Assembly (NCBI GenBank): GCA_020310875.1
Contig: CM035438.1
Location: 99,918,639-99,982,638 of the forward strand
Source: Ceratopteris richardii
Taxonomy: Eukaryota > Streptophyta > Polypodiopsida > Polypodiales > Pteridaceae
Direction of reading: 5' to 3'
DNA length: 64,000 nucleotides
Positions 11,681 to 23,700 of the stretch are shown here, one piece after another. How positions within the stretch are numbered: the stretch's first letter is position 1; the number at the start of each line of letters is the position of its first letter. The notes beneath the pieces were generated by a model. The model did not search any database. It saw only the letters and a list, made by a program, of their open reading frames with translations, and was not told the DNA's origin. The translations under genes and the position numbers were made by a program.

Positions 11681-11914
11681 CAAGTTATGATTGTTAATCC
11701 AAACCACACTAGAAATTGAGAACAAATTGGAAAACACCAATCCGATCACAAGAGAAGTTGCACGAGAGTCATCTACCTTTGTGAATCTCGGACTTATTTT
11801 GATCAAAATTTTTATTAGAGACCATTGTTGAGTGGGACATAAATTAGAAAGTTTTTCTGTATATTTTACATCCTCAAAATTATAAATTTTAAATAGTAAA
11901 GGTATTCCTAGGAA

Positions 11915-12436
11915 GATAATTTGAATGCAATGAATATGGTTCTTCATGATTTTATTCCTAATGTGACCATGCCATTTATAGATGATATTCTGATTAAAGG
12001 GTGTGAAGAAAAAGAAAAAGATGAAATATTAGATTCTTTAGGATGTAGGAAGTTTGTATCTAATCATATTTCAAATTGTGAGAAAATACTTAAAAGATTT
12101 TAAGAAGTAGGATTAACATTTTCCATAGAAAAATCAGTATTTGGAGTTAAGGAAGTTCTTATTGTAGGACATTTATGTGGTTACTATGGTCGTAGACCTT
12201 ATCCACCAAAAGTGGATGCTATAAATAAATTATTTGAAACTTGTAGGAACATTAGTGAGGTTAGACGTTTCTTAGGAGCATGTGTTTTTTATGCTATTTG
12301 GATACCGCATTATGCCCATGTAGCTAATCCGTTAAATGATCTACTTAAGAAAAATAGGAAATTTAAATGGATTGAAACTCATATTAAAGCAATGAAGAAA
12401 TTAAAAAGTTCTTACTTCCTAATGCACCTGTTTTAA
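11915..12436 (+). pseudogene. Gypsy reverse transcriptase, C-terminal part
   Basis: The catalytic box FIDD is at 11975-11986 in a MPFIDDILIKG context, followed by SNHISNCEKILKRF, a stop at 12101-12103, then LTFSIEKSVFGV, GHLCGYYGRRPYPPKVDAI and VRRFLGACVFYAIWIPHYA. These are the standard Ty3/gypsy motifs after the active site. The fingers and palm N-terminal to the active site are missing, because readable protein starts about 20 residues before FIDD. The wording DDIxIKG ... RRFLGACVFYxIWIPHYAHVA marks a distinct plant gypsy lineage that I cannot name with certainty. Confidence 0.85.
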
Positions 12437-12770
12437 AATGTGTAAATTACTCAAATAATAAACCAATTATTTTAATTGTAGATACTAGTCCTATAGGTAT
12501 AGGATGGGTAATAGATCAAGATGATAGTGAGGGAAATAGATACGCTATTAGATTTGGGGCTAAAATTTTACATGAAACTCAAAAACATTATCCACAAATA
12601 AAACGTGAATTATGGGGATTAGTTACTGCGTTAAAAACTAACAAGGAATATTTTATAGGAGCTAATGTAGTAATAGAAATAGATTGTTTACCATTAATAG
12701 GGATGATTACTAATTGTTCTTCTCCAAATATAGCAATGTTAAGGTGGATATATTATTTTAAGGTTAGGTC
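12437..12770 (+). pseudogene. Gypsy RNase H (catalytic residues kept)
   Basis: Gypsy RNase H sits directly after RT, in a new frame. The three acidic residues are readable in one frame: Asp at 12481 (VDTSPIGIGWV), Glu at 12607 (KRELWGL) and Asp at 12682 (IEIDCLPLIG). It ends at MLRWIYYF near 12760. Here the expected tether and integrase zinc finger are absent and the sequence runs straight into the integrase C-terminal part, so a deletion joint must lie at about 12760-12785. Confidence 0.83.
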
Positions 12771-13275
12771 TATAGGATTTATGCTTGCAAAACTAATGTA
12801 CTGTAAGAAGCCAATTTTTCCTACCCAGACCCATATTATTTCATGGAGGATGCTTCCGTGGAATAATGAGATGACTCGTGAAGATCTGATTTCTGTTAGG
12901 ATTATGCAGTTAGATCTAGGAAATAAAATGATTGAAGAAGCTGTGCAAAAAGTTAGAGAATCACGACTTAAAAATAAAATTTATTTTGATAAAAAACATA
13001 GACTTAGGCCTCGTACTATAGAAGTAGATGATTGGGTATTAGTTTACGATACTACTTTTGATACATAGTGTGATGTTAGGAAGAAGTTAATCAAAAGATG
13101 GTTCGGTCCATATGTACTAGTAACTGTTTTTTATAATGGTACATTTAAACTTAGGGAATTTGATGGTTCTTTGTTGAGAAATTTGATTGCAAGGAAAAGG
13201 GTTAAACTATTCAAGAAAAGAAATAATGAAGATTATGAGATTGAGGAGATTGAAGAAGATGCTGATGAAGATTAA
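12771..13275 (+). pseudogene. Gypsy integrase C-terminal remnant
   Basis: Starts abruptly with the integrase tail: KKPIFPTQTHIISWRMLPW, MTREDLISVRIMQLDL, then YFDKKHRLRPRTIEVDDWVLVYDT, a stop at 13066, and LIKRWFGPYVLVTVFYNGTFKLREFDG with an acidic tail to 13273. This is the C-terminal DNA-binding (GPF/Y-type) module of Ty3/gypsy integrases. The zinc finger and the DDE catalytic core are missing entirely. Fused onto RNase H by deletion, this copy could not integrate DNA by itself. Confidence 0.85.
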
Positions 13276-13682
13276 AGATCTGTTTTAAAATCAGGTGAAA
13301 AGGTTTTAATTAAAGATTTGTTTTATTTTTTGTGTATATGCAATGCATTACTGAATGAGTTAAAAGGATATGTTCAATTTTTTTTTAAAAAAAATCAAGT
13401 AGAATTTAAGATATTAAATATCTGATATATTTATGATTGATGCATGAAGAACTTGTATTTATATGAATTAAATCATATAGTCAAATAGAAACTTTTGGAA
13501 TTGGAAGCTTGTGGAAGAAATGATAGCCTTATTATGAATACATGTATATGCTAAAAATTTTATCCATTAGTAAGTGAAATTTTTGTATCTTACTATTTAT
13601 TCCTTATGAGATCTCACCTCTAAATGAATTAAAAGATAAAAATTCATACCCAATTTAGCCTATATGTATGTGTTTGTAGTTG

Positions 13683-13980
13683 GTGTGCTACTTTGGGCTA
13701 GTAGGTGGGTGGAATAACCTTGGTCGGGTGATCAAGGCCACGAATTGACGCTAGTTTCATCATAGGCCTAACCTTTATATTGTCATGTGCCTGCATGAGT
13801 CGGTAGGCAAGTGAAGTCACTCTAATTGGGTGGCCAGAGCCATGAGCCGATGTCAATTTCATGTAGGGCTGAAGTAGTTTTGTCGTGTGCTATGCTGGGT
13901 TGGCAGACAAGTGGAATAAACTTGGCCAGGTGGATAAGTCCAAGAGTCGCACCCAATTTTGGTATAGGCCGATTTGTTAA
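13683..13980 (+). repeat. Three imperfect 100-bp tandem repeats
   Basis: Units start GTGTGCTA (13683), ATGTGCCT (13785) and GTGTGCTA (13885), and are 102, 100 and about 96 bases long. Shared landmarks in each are GG(T/C)(A/T)GG or GGCAGAC, AAGTGGAAT-like, CAAG/AAGTCCA, CA(C/T)GA and a closing TAGGCC/GGGCTGA then TTGTC/TTGTT. The repeats are GC-richer than the surrounding element. Confidence 0.75.
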
Positions 13981-14435
13981 ATAAATAAATAAATAAATAA
14001 AGAGCTGAGTTGGGATGAAGTAATAAAGCAAGAAGAAAATGAAATGAAAAATGAAAAAGAAATGAATGGAGATTTAGACCATAGGAAATAAAAGTAGGAG
14101 TTAAATAATTCTATTAGCTGATGAAAGAGTTTTGGTATATGCTGCTATGCAGGATAAGTTACTTATTCCAAGCAAGTTACATGAATAGAAGGACTATGAC
14201 ACTTATGATTTATTCCTATAAATGCTTGTTTAAATATGGATTCAGAGATATATCATGATATTTATATGACTTATATCTACTTTGATTTTAAGAAGATTTG
14301 TACTAATCTTTTTAATTGCACAAAGTATGAACACATGATAAAATAAAACTTTGATAATTTAAAACTTATTTATAAAGAATTTGATATGTTTCACTTGAAT
14401 CTGCAGGTTGGCCCATTGGGACGATGTGCACGTTT

Positions 14436-14447
14436 AGTGGGGACAGA
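14436..14447 (+). other. Gypsy polypurine tract
   Basis: AGTGGGGACAGA immediately precedes the TGTCGG start of the 3' LTR, the position of the plus-strand primer. Confidence 0.7.
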
Positions 14448-15555
<1,108 letters not shown>

Positions 15556-15575
15556 GTTTTTAGAATTTTTAGCCT

Positions 15576-15731
15576 ATGATTGAGTATCAACCAAGAAAAG
15601 CTAATGTTGTAGCAAATGCTTTTTGTCTTTTCCCCTCATCTCAATTACATTCTATTTTTCTCCATAATATTTTGAACATCCAAATTCATTCATTTCAAGA
15701 AATGATTCCCACTTATGCTTCTGACTTTTAA
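15576..15731 (+). pseudogene. Orphan gypsy RNase H-end fragment
   Basis: A 51-codon open stretch begins MIEYQPRKANVVANAF, closely matching the end of Ty3/gypsy RNase H (xYxPGKxNVVADALSR). The following residues continue to SFQEMIPTYASDF and a stop. It lies 20 bases after the truncated gypsy 3' LTR and belongs to another gypsy lineage or to a rearranged part of an element. No further domain is found to its right, where LINE sequence in the opposite orientation begins within about 60 bases. Confidence 0.65.
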
Positions 15732-15789
15732 TCTACAGGTGCATGGCATGAGTTTAAGAATTCTACAGGTGCATGGCATCCTCCATCTA

Positions 15790-16755
15790 TTGTCCTAGGT
15801 ATGGCTAGTACTAGATGCTAGGTCAACAAGGTCACTTCTTATAATCATATCAAACCAAGCCATCTTCTCATTGTCTTGAATAATATTATCTTTGTTCCCA
15901 TTTCTATCATTAGGGAAGGTAACCATGTTAAAATCACCCAAAATGATCAAATCACCATTAAGAAGAGATAATTCAGACTAGGATTAAGCTATATTCACAT
16001 AATTATTGGAAGCTTATAGACTAAGAAAAGTAAAATTGAGAGGCCATTTACACGTCAAAGAAATTCACTATTTAGAAGTACTAGCAATAATATCAATAAC
16101 AAGGTGATCAATACTAGTGGAGATACCAATCGAAGGCCCTCCTCTACCATCAAGATTCTGAGTTTTGTGCCAACTGTGCTTGGAGGACACTATCTAAACA
16201 TTAGCATGTAGTTTGAATCCACTAACTTCAACTTCTTGAAGACATACTAAATCAAGGAATAGTGACAAATCTTTGAGAGAATTATTCAAGACTTTTGCTT
16301 TGATAGGGTCTATCATACCTTTAATGTTGAAAGAAACAAGGTTTATTATATTCATAATAAAAGAAATATTGTGAGCCTTGTTAACTAAAGAATCAACTAC
16401 CTCTAAGAGAGGAAGTAATCAGTTGTTAGCACAATGCAATCTAAAAATGACTAAACAACACAACATTATAAAATGATATAACTTTTTCAAGACCATCATT
16501 TTTTATGATATTCTACAGGCTTAAGCAAGGATCTAGATATTCTAATAGTATCTTTTCTTTTAGGTCTTAGATTCTTTTATATTTGTGGCTCGGAATCCTC
16601 ATATTAGGTCATCCTCATTAGAGGAATGATATTCTTGCATTTTCTCTTGATAGTTTTGGTTAAGATGTTCATCAAAGTTGGATTCCTTAGTTTTAGGTTG
16701 AACTTCCTCTTGTTCATTAGAGGACTGAGAGGATGAACTCTATTGAGCCATAGAA
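15790..16755 (-). pseudogene. LINE ORF2 endonuclease and ORF1 tail
   Basis: Read on the minus strand, 16347 down to about 15800 gives the APE-type endonuclease of an L1-like LINE. It starts LVSFNIKGMIDPIKAKVL, continues VCLQEVEVSGFKLHA, and after two stops reads LIILGDFNMVTFPNDRNGN (15924-15938 covers GDFNM). Catalytic Asn, Glu and GDFN motifs are recognisable. Between 16350 and 16755, upstream on this strand, a serine/glutamate-rich stretch fits the variable C-terminus of LINE ORF1. The reverse transcriptase is absent, cut off near 15790. The LINE continues at 18880, on the far side of inserted element E. Confidence 0.75.
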
Positions 16756-16760
16756 CTTGA

Positions 16761-17179
16761 TGTTGATGACATGATTGCTCCTACATCATTTTCATTTGTA
16801 TTTTCATGAGTGCAACTGCATTTTGTATCCAGGAGGCTCTCCATTTCTAGTTTATCTCCATTTTATGTTGTATCTATTTTGTATTTGGGTACCTTGCTAT
16901 TTGCTTCTACCATTGTATTCATTCTCCTTTAAGGGGAATTATCCCACATGCCATGTACTTTGGAGACACCCTCCCAAATCTATATAAGGAGGGCCTCCCC
17001 CCCCCCCCATTTGTACGTGGTTAGAAGTTTGAGGAGCCTACTCCATGCTCTTGGCAAGCTCATTTCAAGTCCATGTGAGTTTATTCATTTCTTGGTCTAC
17101 TTACTTTGAGTCTCTCACACTCTTTCTTTTGTGAGTACACCCTTCTTTTCATTTTTCTTCTGCATGTATACTCTCTACA
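16761..17179 (+). repeat. E 5' LTR
   Basis: 419 bases, TG...CA. A TATA-like CTATATAAGGAGG lies at about 16980 and a run of C at about 16997-17009. Positions 16947-17179 match 18646-18874. Confidence 0.8.
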
Positions 17180-17193
17180 TGGTATTAGAGCAC
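17180..17193 (+). other. E primer binding site
   Basis: TGGTATTAGAGCAC abuts the 5' LTR. It is one base away from the plant consensus TGGTATCAGAGC complementary to initiator tRNA-Met. Confidence 0.85.
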
Positions 17194-18645
17194 TAGGTGG
17201 AGGTCTTGGTGGTGTGTTTGGTGGTCATTTTGGTGGTGCTACTGCATGAGTGTTGGTGGTGTGGCCTTCTCCTCATTGAGAGTAGCCTCTTTATCCATCA
17301 TTTTTACACTCTTTGGGGTTTAATTTTTCCCTTTGCCCACCCTCCCATCCCTTCTTTTCATCCCTTTACCACTCTCTTTATCCCCATTTTCCCTCCCTCC
17401 CATGCTCTTTTGTAGAGGTCTTTGCTGGTCTACTTCAATTTTGTTCATGTTCTGGAGATAATAATCATTCTGATTCATTGGAGTGTTTATAAACACTATT
17501 CTGATAGTTCCCAATCATTTCATTAATTGTATTGGTAGTCATTAGACTCTTTTTTTTTTGAAAAGCAAATTTCATGAGTGCATTTTGACATCTCTATTCA
17601 AAGAGAGGATGTGAGTATTGCTCAGACCTGCACTCACATCAGTTCATGAGGAGTAAAAGGATTTCTTCTGCTCTAGATTTGTGAGTGGTCTTCTTCCTAT
17701 GGGCCATGCCACTTGCATGTAAACTCTTCAAAGCAACACTACATTTTTTTGGGAGGAACACGAATCGCTAAGATAGAAGCAACAGCTCTAACGAGCGACA
17801 CATTGTGAGGAAGGCTTGTCTTCTGTTATTCACCACTCGAGAACCTACACATGTTGTGACTACAACACCTCAAATTTGACGAAGTGAGTCTCTGCAACAA
17901 AGCTCATGAAAGACACAAGTGCAGACATTCGATAATACAGATAGTATACTATCAAAGTTTTTGGACTGAGCTACAAGCTTGAATCTTATAGTGTTGATGA
18001 CGTATTTCTCTATCACTTGTGAGTGGATCATTTTACCAATAGAATTGCTCAAGCTATCCATACTTGGAGACGTGCACTCGGGCTTTCCTTAGTCAAAGTA
18101 TAGGTAGAACTTGGTGTAGTGTAGCTAAGTAGATCAAAGAGCAACGTACTCTTTGCAATTTCTCTAGTACTGCTAAGCTTTCACTTTTGCATAGAGTGAG
18201 AGAAAACTTGCATCCACTTGCTATATTTTTATGATCCCTTTATCATCAACACTTTGATAGAGAGATGTGTGCATCCCTCTACTCCTGGCATCACAATGCT
18301 CATGTCCTTCCTACAGCCTCACAAAGAGATCTACAGAGTAGTACATGAACACAACCCATACACGTTGGATGTGATCTGACATAGAGAGAGAGAGATAGAC
18401 AGAGAGAGAACATCTCTCTTAATGCCATCACAACAATTGAAGATAGATCATTCAAGGGTTCCCCTACCAGCAAGATATCCATTGATTGCAAAAGACGCTG
18501 GACAATACTCTGACGGACAAACTATAAGTGGTACATGAGCAGGGTGGTATAGATGGCAAGAGAAGGCAAACTTCATGTGTAAATTTTGTTAGTGATAGTC
18601 TTTGTTTGCCAGGTTGCACCATCTCTCTGAGTGAGAGAGAGAGAG
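17194..18645 (+). other. E internal region, non-coding
   Basis: I see no retrotransposon protein here. Short GA-rich microsatellites (about 18381-18408 and 18630-18645) border the truncated 3' LTR. The open frames are short and show no domain. Confidence 0.6.
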
Positions 18646-18874
18646 CATGAGATGTACTTTGGAGAGGCGCTCCCAAATCTATATAAGGAGGGCATTTCCC
18701 CCCATTTTTACTTGTTTAGAAGCTTGAGGAGCCTACTCTATGCCCTTAGCAACCTCATTTCTAATCCATCTGAGTTTACCCATTTCTTGGTCTACTCACT
18801 TTGAGTCTCTCACACTCTTTCTTTTGTGAGTGAACTCTTCTTTTCATTTTGCTTCCGTGCATGTACTCTCTACA
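18646..18874 (+). repeat. E 3' LTR, 5'-truncated
   Basis: Matches the last part of the 5' LTR, including the TATA-like motif, TTGAGGAGCCTACTC and the CTCTCTACA end. The first about 186 bases of the LTR are missing. Confidence 0.8.
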
Positions 18875-18879
18875 CTTGA

Positions 18880-19680
18880 AGCATGAATCTTTCTTTCCTT
18901 GGTCACGTGAGTTCAATATGCTGCTACATTTTCCTTCTGTTTCTTTGAAAGGATTTCATTAGCAGAATAATTTATCTCAAGTAAAGGACTAAAGACATTT
19001 TCGAGAAGAACATCAGAGTTGTGGTTCGATTTTGTATTCTTTTTTTTTAAGGAACTTTTTGAGATCCCTTCTTGTTAGGGTTTTTGGGATTTTTTTTAAT
19101 TCCTTGGAAGTATTACCCAAGTTTCCCTTAATGACTACATAGCTAGTTGTCTACTTTCCTGCTCTTTTTGTTTCAAAAGAGAGCATTCCCTGATAAGACG
19201 GCCTTGCTTATAACAATTAAAGTAGGCATTGGGATGGTTTTTATATATTATTTCTTGTTCATGAAGCTTACAACCATTTTTATCCTTAATGGTGAGAGAG
19301 GTTTTAGTTTCTTCTCCTAGATCTACTTCCATCATTATTTACAGATCCCATTTTGGGTTAATACCATTTCTAGGTTTTGTCTAAGAACCTTACCAATTAG
19401 TTTTCCTCAACTTATCTACCCATTGGTAAAACTCCATTGGGAGGTCAGGATAGGCTATCCAAACAAGAACCTTACTGGATTTAGGACCTCTAGGACTAAA
19501 CCTTGGATGCCACCAAGGAAATTTTTAGGGGCCAAAACTAGCCCAAAGGCAAATTTAAATGGATATTTTTTTCTATATTTAGTTAATTCTAGATAAATAA
19601 AAATAGCCCAAAATACATCAAACCCTAAATTGTTCTTGTCCATTTTCACCTAGAGAATGCTTTTTCTTGCATTACTATGG
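18880..19680 (-). pseudogene. LINE ORF1 remnant (DUF4283 / zinc knuckle)
   Basis: Minus-strand pieces of the RNA-binding ORF1 of a plant L1-type LINE. At 19649-19455: FWAIFIYLELTKYRKKYPFKF then FAFGLVLAPKNF. After a frame change, VLVWIAYPDLPMEFYQWVDK corresponds to the VWxRxPxLPxEFW core of DUF4283. At 19335-19135: MEVDLGEETKTSLTIKDKNG and a damaged zinc knuckle (AYFNCYKQGRLIREC, first Cys and the His replaced). It is the N-terminal partner of the pieces at 15790-16755, separated from them by element E. Confidence 0.7.
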
Positions 19681-19756
19681 AGCTTCATTTTTCCATTCTC
19701 CTATAGTCTTTGGTCGACATACATGCTTCATTTTACTAGAAGTTCTATGAGGTCCG

Positions 19757-20778
19757 TGATGGAGAGTGTTAATCTCCAAAAGAACAAGTTAACCTTGAAT
19801 TTAGATCACCTCTATATCAAGATTAACCTTAGACTCCACCAAACTTAGAGATCATTCACCAATTTATCAGAAAATTGATTATTCTGAAAAATTCAGCTTC
19901 TTCAGAAAAGTCTGCTGCAGATTAATCACTCATTGACTAACCAATCCTGTAAAGTTTTTGATAGAACTTTGCACAACACTTCGCCTTAAGGTTGCGCAAC
20001 TTTACCAAGTTAAATCTCTCAAAAAGACTGAGTATATACTGAGAAATGTGTGAAACACTTTACCTATGTCTGAAAGAGCTTCTCTGCAATGGCGACTTTG
20101 ACACCTGCAATTTCTTAGCACTGGTTCTCCCAACTCTGAACTCGTTTGATCAAGATCTTTTAGCCATAGATGGCTTACCTTCCAACTTAGATTTTAAGCC
20201 CTCATTTGTGTAAAACTTTACACTGTGGACTGAGCAATGATCATTTCATTGAAGATGAAATGTGCGCCAGATTTTACGACTCTTAGAACATTCTTACATA
20301 TGAATGTTCCTAATCAAAATTCTCTCAGCCTGATTACAATTAACCTCTCAAATTCTAGCCATAGATAGATTAGCTATGGACTTAAACACGTGCAAAAGGA
20401 TTTCTCAAAAGATTAAACACAGAAGGAGCAGACTGCTAAACATCGGGCGCAAGTTTCTCGATTTCTTCAGAAAAATTTACATACAAGTGAGGATGGATGA
20501 TTCACTCACTTTCAATGTGTCTAATGACACTAACTTCTCTCTCCCTATTCTCTAATTTTCTTCTGCTCTATTTGCCCGACATTTTCCAACATATTTATAG
20601 ATGAATATATACAAGTGTATGACTAGACAAAGGTATAAGTCAGCTAATGTACATATGTGTACATATCTTTGGATTTTCTGAATATGCCCTTCCTTCAACC
20701 ATCTGAATTTGTTCTCTTCTTGACTCCTTGACTTCATTTCTCCATAATTCTTCAATTGATGATTGTCATGCACCAACA
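19757..20778 (-). repeat. Intact copia 3' LTR
   Basis: 1022 bases, the downstream LTR in the element's own orientation. A TATA-like CTATAAATA (minus strand, about 20592-20600) marks the U3/R border. It differs from the other LTR at 9 positions, all between 19941 and 20142. Confidence 0.97.
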
Positions 20779-20793
20779 GCTCCCCCTCAATCA
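20779..20793 (-). other. Intact copia polypurine tract
   Basis: On the minus strand, TGAGGGGGAGC directly abuts the TGTTGG start of the 3' LTR. The gag-pol stop codon lies immediately upstream, so there is almost no 3' untranslated spacer. Confidence 0.9.
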
Positions 20794-23700
20794 TTAATTG
20801 AGGTTCTTCTCTATCTTCTTTACTCCAGCCATGTCCTTGAATCTTTGTAGTTTTGGTCCATCTAGACTTTTTGTCATCATATCTGCAACTTGATCTTTTG
20901 TGGGAGTGTGTATGACTTCAATCTCCTTCTCAATGACCTTCTCTCTCAGAAAATGATACTGTATTTCAATATGCTTAGTTCTAGCATGAAATACAGGATT
21001 AGCTGCCAAGTATAATGAACTCATATTGTCTCCAGAAATAATAGGAGTACTCTGAATCACATCAAAAACTTTCAAAAGTGTCTTTAGCCATATTACCTCT
21101 TTTGCAGCTTCCACCATACCTTTATATTCTGCTTCTGTAGATGACGAAGCAACTGTATGTTGCTTCTTGGAACACCATGAAATCAATTTGTCTCCTACAT
21201 AGCACAAGTATCCATGTGTTGATCTTCTATCATCCACATTACCTGCCCAATCTGCATCACTATATATCTTCATTCTTGTATCAGAAGTAAATCCATAGTA
21301 CAACCCTTCTTTGAGTGTACCCTTGATGTACCTAAGTACTCTTTGTCCTGCAATCCAATGTTCCTTTCTAGGACAATGCATAAATTGTGAAAGCACACCA
21401 ACTGCATATGACAAATCAGGCCTTGTTAATGTAGCATAAATCAAGCTACCAACCAAACTTTGATAGAGTTTCATATCTCTGAACTCTTCTCCTCCAAACC
21501 TAGACAATTTATGGTTCACTTCCAAAGGTGTAGGTGCAACCCTGCAATCTTCCATTTTAAATTTGGTTAGCAAATTTTTAAGATACCTTTCTTGGGTCAC
21601 ATATACTCCATGTTGAGTATAAGAAATCTCCATTCCCAAGAAGAATGATAGATTCCCCAAATCACTGATTTTAAACTCTTTCTCCATCTGCTTCTTGATC
21701 ATTTGTATTCCCTTATCATCTGTTCCTGTAAGTATTATGTCATCAACATAAATACAAACATAAATGAACCCATCTTCACTTGCCTTGACTAGCAAGCTAC
21801 TATCTGCCTTTGATGCTTGAAATCCAAGATCATTCAAGAATTTTACAAGCCTATAATTCCAAGCCCTTGGGGCTTGCTTTAACCCATACAAAGCTCTCTT
21901 GAGCTTACACACATAATTTGGACTCACTTGATCTTTGAACCCATCTGGTTGCTCCATGTAGACTTCATCTGAAATGTAACCATTCAAGAAAGCATTTTTT
22001 ACATCTAATTGAGATAACTTCCAACCTTTGCAAGCAGCAATTGCTATGAGTGTCCTGATGGTTGTCATCTTTGCCACAGGACTATAAGTCTCATCATAGT
22101 CCACTCCATATGTCTGTGCATACCCTTTCACAACAAGTCTAGCTTTGTACCTAGACACACTTCCATCTGCAAATATCTTTGTTTTGTAAACCCACTTACA
22201 TCCAATGATCTTCTGACTATTAGGTTTAGGAACCAAATCCCATGTTTGATTCTCTATCAATGCATCATATTCCTCTTGCATAGCATATTCCCAATTCTTC
22301 TTTCCTTTGGCCTCTTCATATGTAGAAGGGTCTTCATCTGCTTTTACCAAATAAGCATAATCTTTAGTAGTTAAGAATGAAGTGTCATAGCTATACCTTG
22401 TAGGTTGCCATTTGTGCCTAGATGACCTCCTAACTTCTGCACTTCTTGAAGTTTCTGGTTCATCACATTCTGGATCAAACCTTGGCCTCTCTTCAACTTC
22501 AACCTGCACTTCATTGTTCTCACTTTCATCAAGTAATTGAATCTTTGGTTTACCTTTTCTTTGATCCACTACTTCTTCATCATCTGCATGTACATTATAT
22601 TTACCTGCATACCAAGTACCTTGCTCATCAAATGTAACATCCTTGGATACAATAAATTGCTTTGTGGATGGACTCCACAACCTGTATCCCATTTGCTTAT
22701 CATCATAGCCAATGAATACATACTTTTCTGCCTTAGGCTCCAACTTATGCCTCAATTGAGATGGCACATATGCATATGCCAAGCATCCAAATATCTTGCA
22801 ATGATCCAAGGTAGGTTTCTTACCCCACCAAGCTTCATATGGTGTCATGCCCTGCAAAGCTTTACAAGGAAATCTATTAACCAAATAAGTAGCTGTGTTT
22901 ACAGCCTCTGCCCACAAATAATTTGGGCAATTCTTCTCTTTCATCATGGACCTTGCAAATTCAACAAGTGTCCTGTTTCTTCTTTCTGCTACCCCATTTT
23001 GTTGAGGAGAGTACCTGCAAGTGACTTCTCTCTTTATACCTGCATTCCACAAATAATCATTGAACTCATTTGAAAAATACTCTCCCCCTCCATCTGTCCT
23101 TAGTCTCTTCAATTTTTGACCTGTAATCCTTTCTGCATATGCATGATAGTGTTTAAATGTATTAAACACTTCTGACTTTTCTTTAATCACATAAATTATG
23201 ATCCACCTGGTAGCATCATCAACATATATGACATAATATCTTGAACCATTTATACTAAAGTCCTTTGAAGGACCCCACACATCTGTATGCACCAATTCAA
23301 GTCTTTCTGAATACATAAACCCATGCTTGGAATAGGATTGCTTATGAGCCTTACCTAATTGACATGCCTCACATCTGTATGTCATGTGTTGACCTGCAAT
23401 GTTAGGCATTCCAAGCACTGAATCATTGTTAATCATTTCTTTGATACCTCTTTCATTAAAATGTCCAAGTCTTTTGTGCCAAAGATCCAATTCTGACACC
23501 TTCTGCTCTCCATATGTGAACATAGCATGTCCAACATTTCCTTGTACCTTCAATGTGAAGAGCCTTCCTTCTTTCTTTCCTGCAATAACTTGTTTATACC
23601 CTTGACTAGGGTCTTCCACATAAACTCCATCATTGGTAAACCTTACCTCATAACCTTTTTCCACAATTTGACCTACACTGATCAAATTCTTTGGAATTGT

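Larger units (their letters stand above)
13276..14447 (+). other. Gypsy 3' untranslated part
   Basis: Non-coding DNA of about 1.2 kb between the integrase stop and the 3' LTR. It contains the three-unit tandem repeat at 13683-13980 and an AAAT microsatellite at about 13980-14001. It ends in the polypurine tract AGTGGGGACAGA at 14436-14447. Confidence 0.7.
16761..18874 (+). mobile_element. E: non-autonomous LTR element inserted in LINE
   Basis: The element starts TGTTGATGAC at 16761 and ends CTCTCTACA at 18874, and is flanked by an exact 5-bp duplication CTTGA (16756-16760 and 18875-18879). The 5' LTR is followed at once by a tRNA-iMet-type primer binding site. The internal 1.45 kb shows no gag or pol homology on either strand. 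The 3' LTR aligns only with the last 230 bases of the 5' LTR, so its first part and the polypurine tract were deleted or replaced. Size and lack of coding fit a small LARD-like or TRIM-like element. Orientation is set by the primer binding site. Confidence 0.85.

Noticed and set aside
18300..18676. Serine/leucine-rich minus frames around 18300-18676
   Set aside because: They read GA/CT microsatellite DNA of element E; no domain.
22537..23073. 178-codon plus-strand frame with hydrophobic segments
   Set aside because: Antisense shadow of the integrase region of the intact gag-pol.
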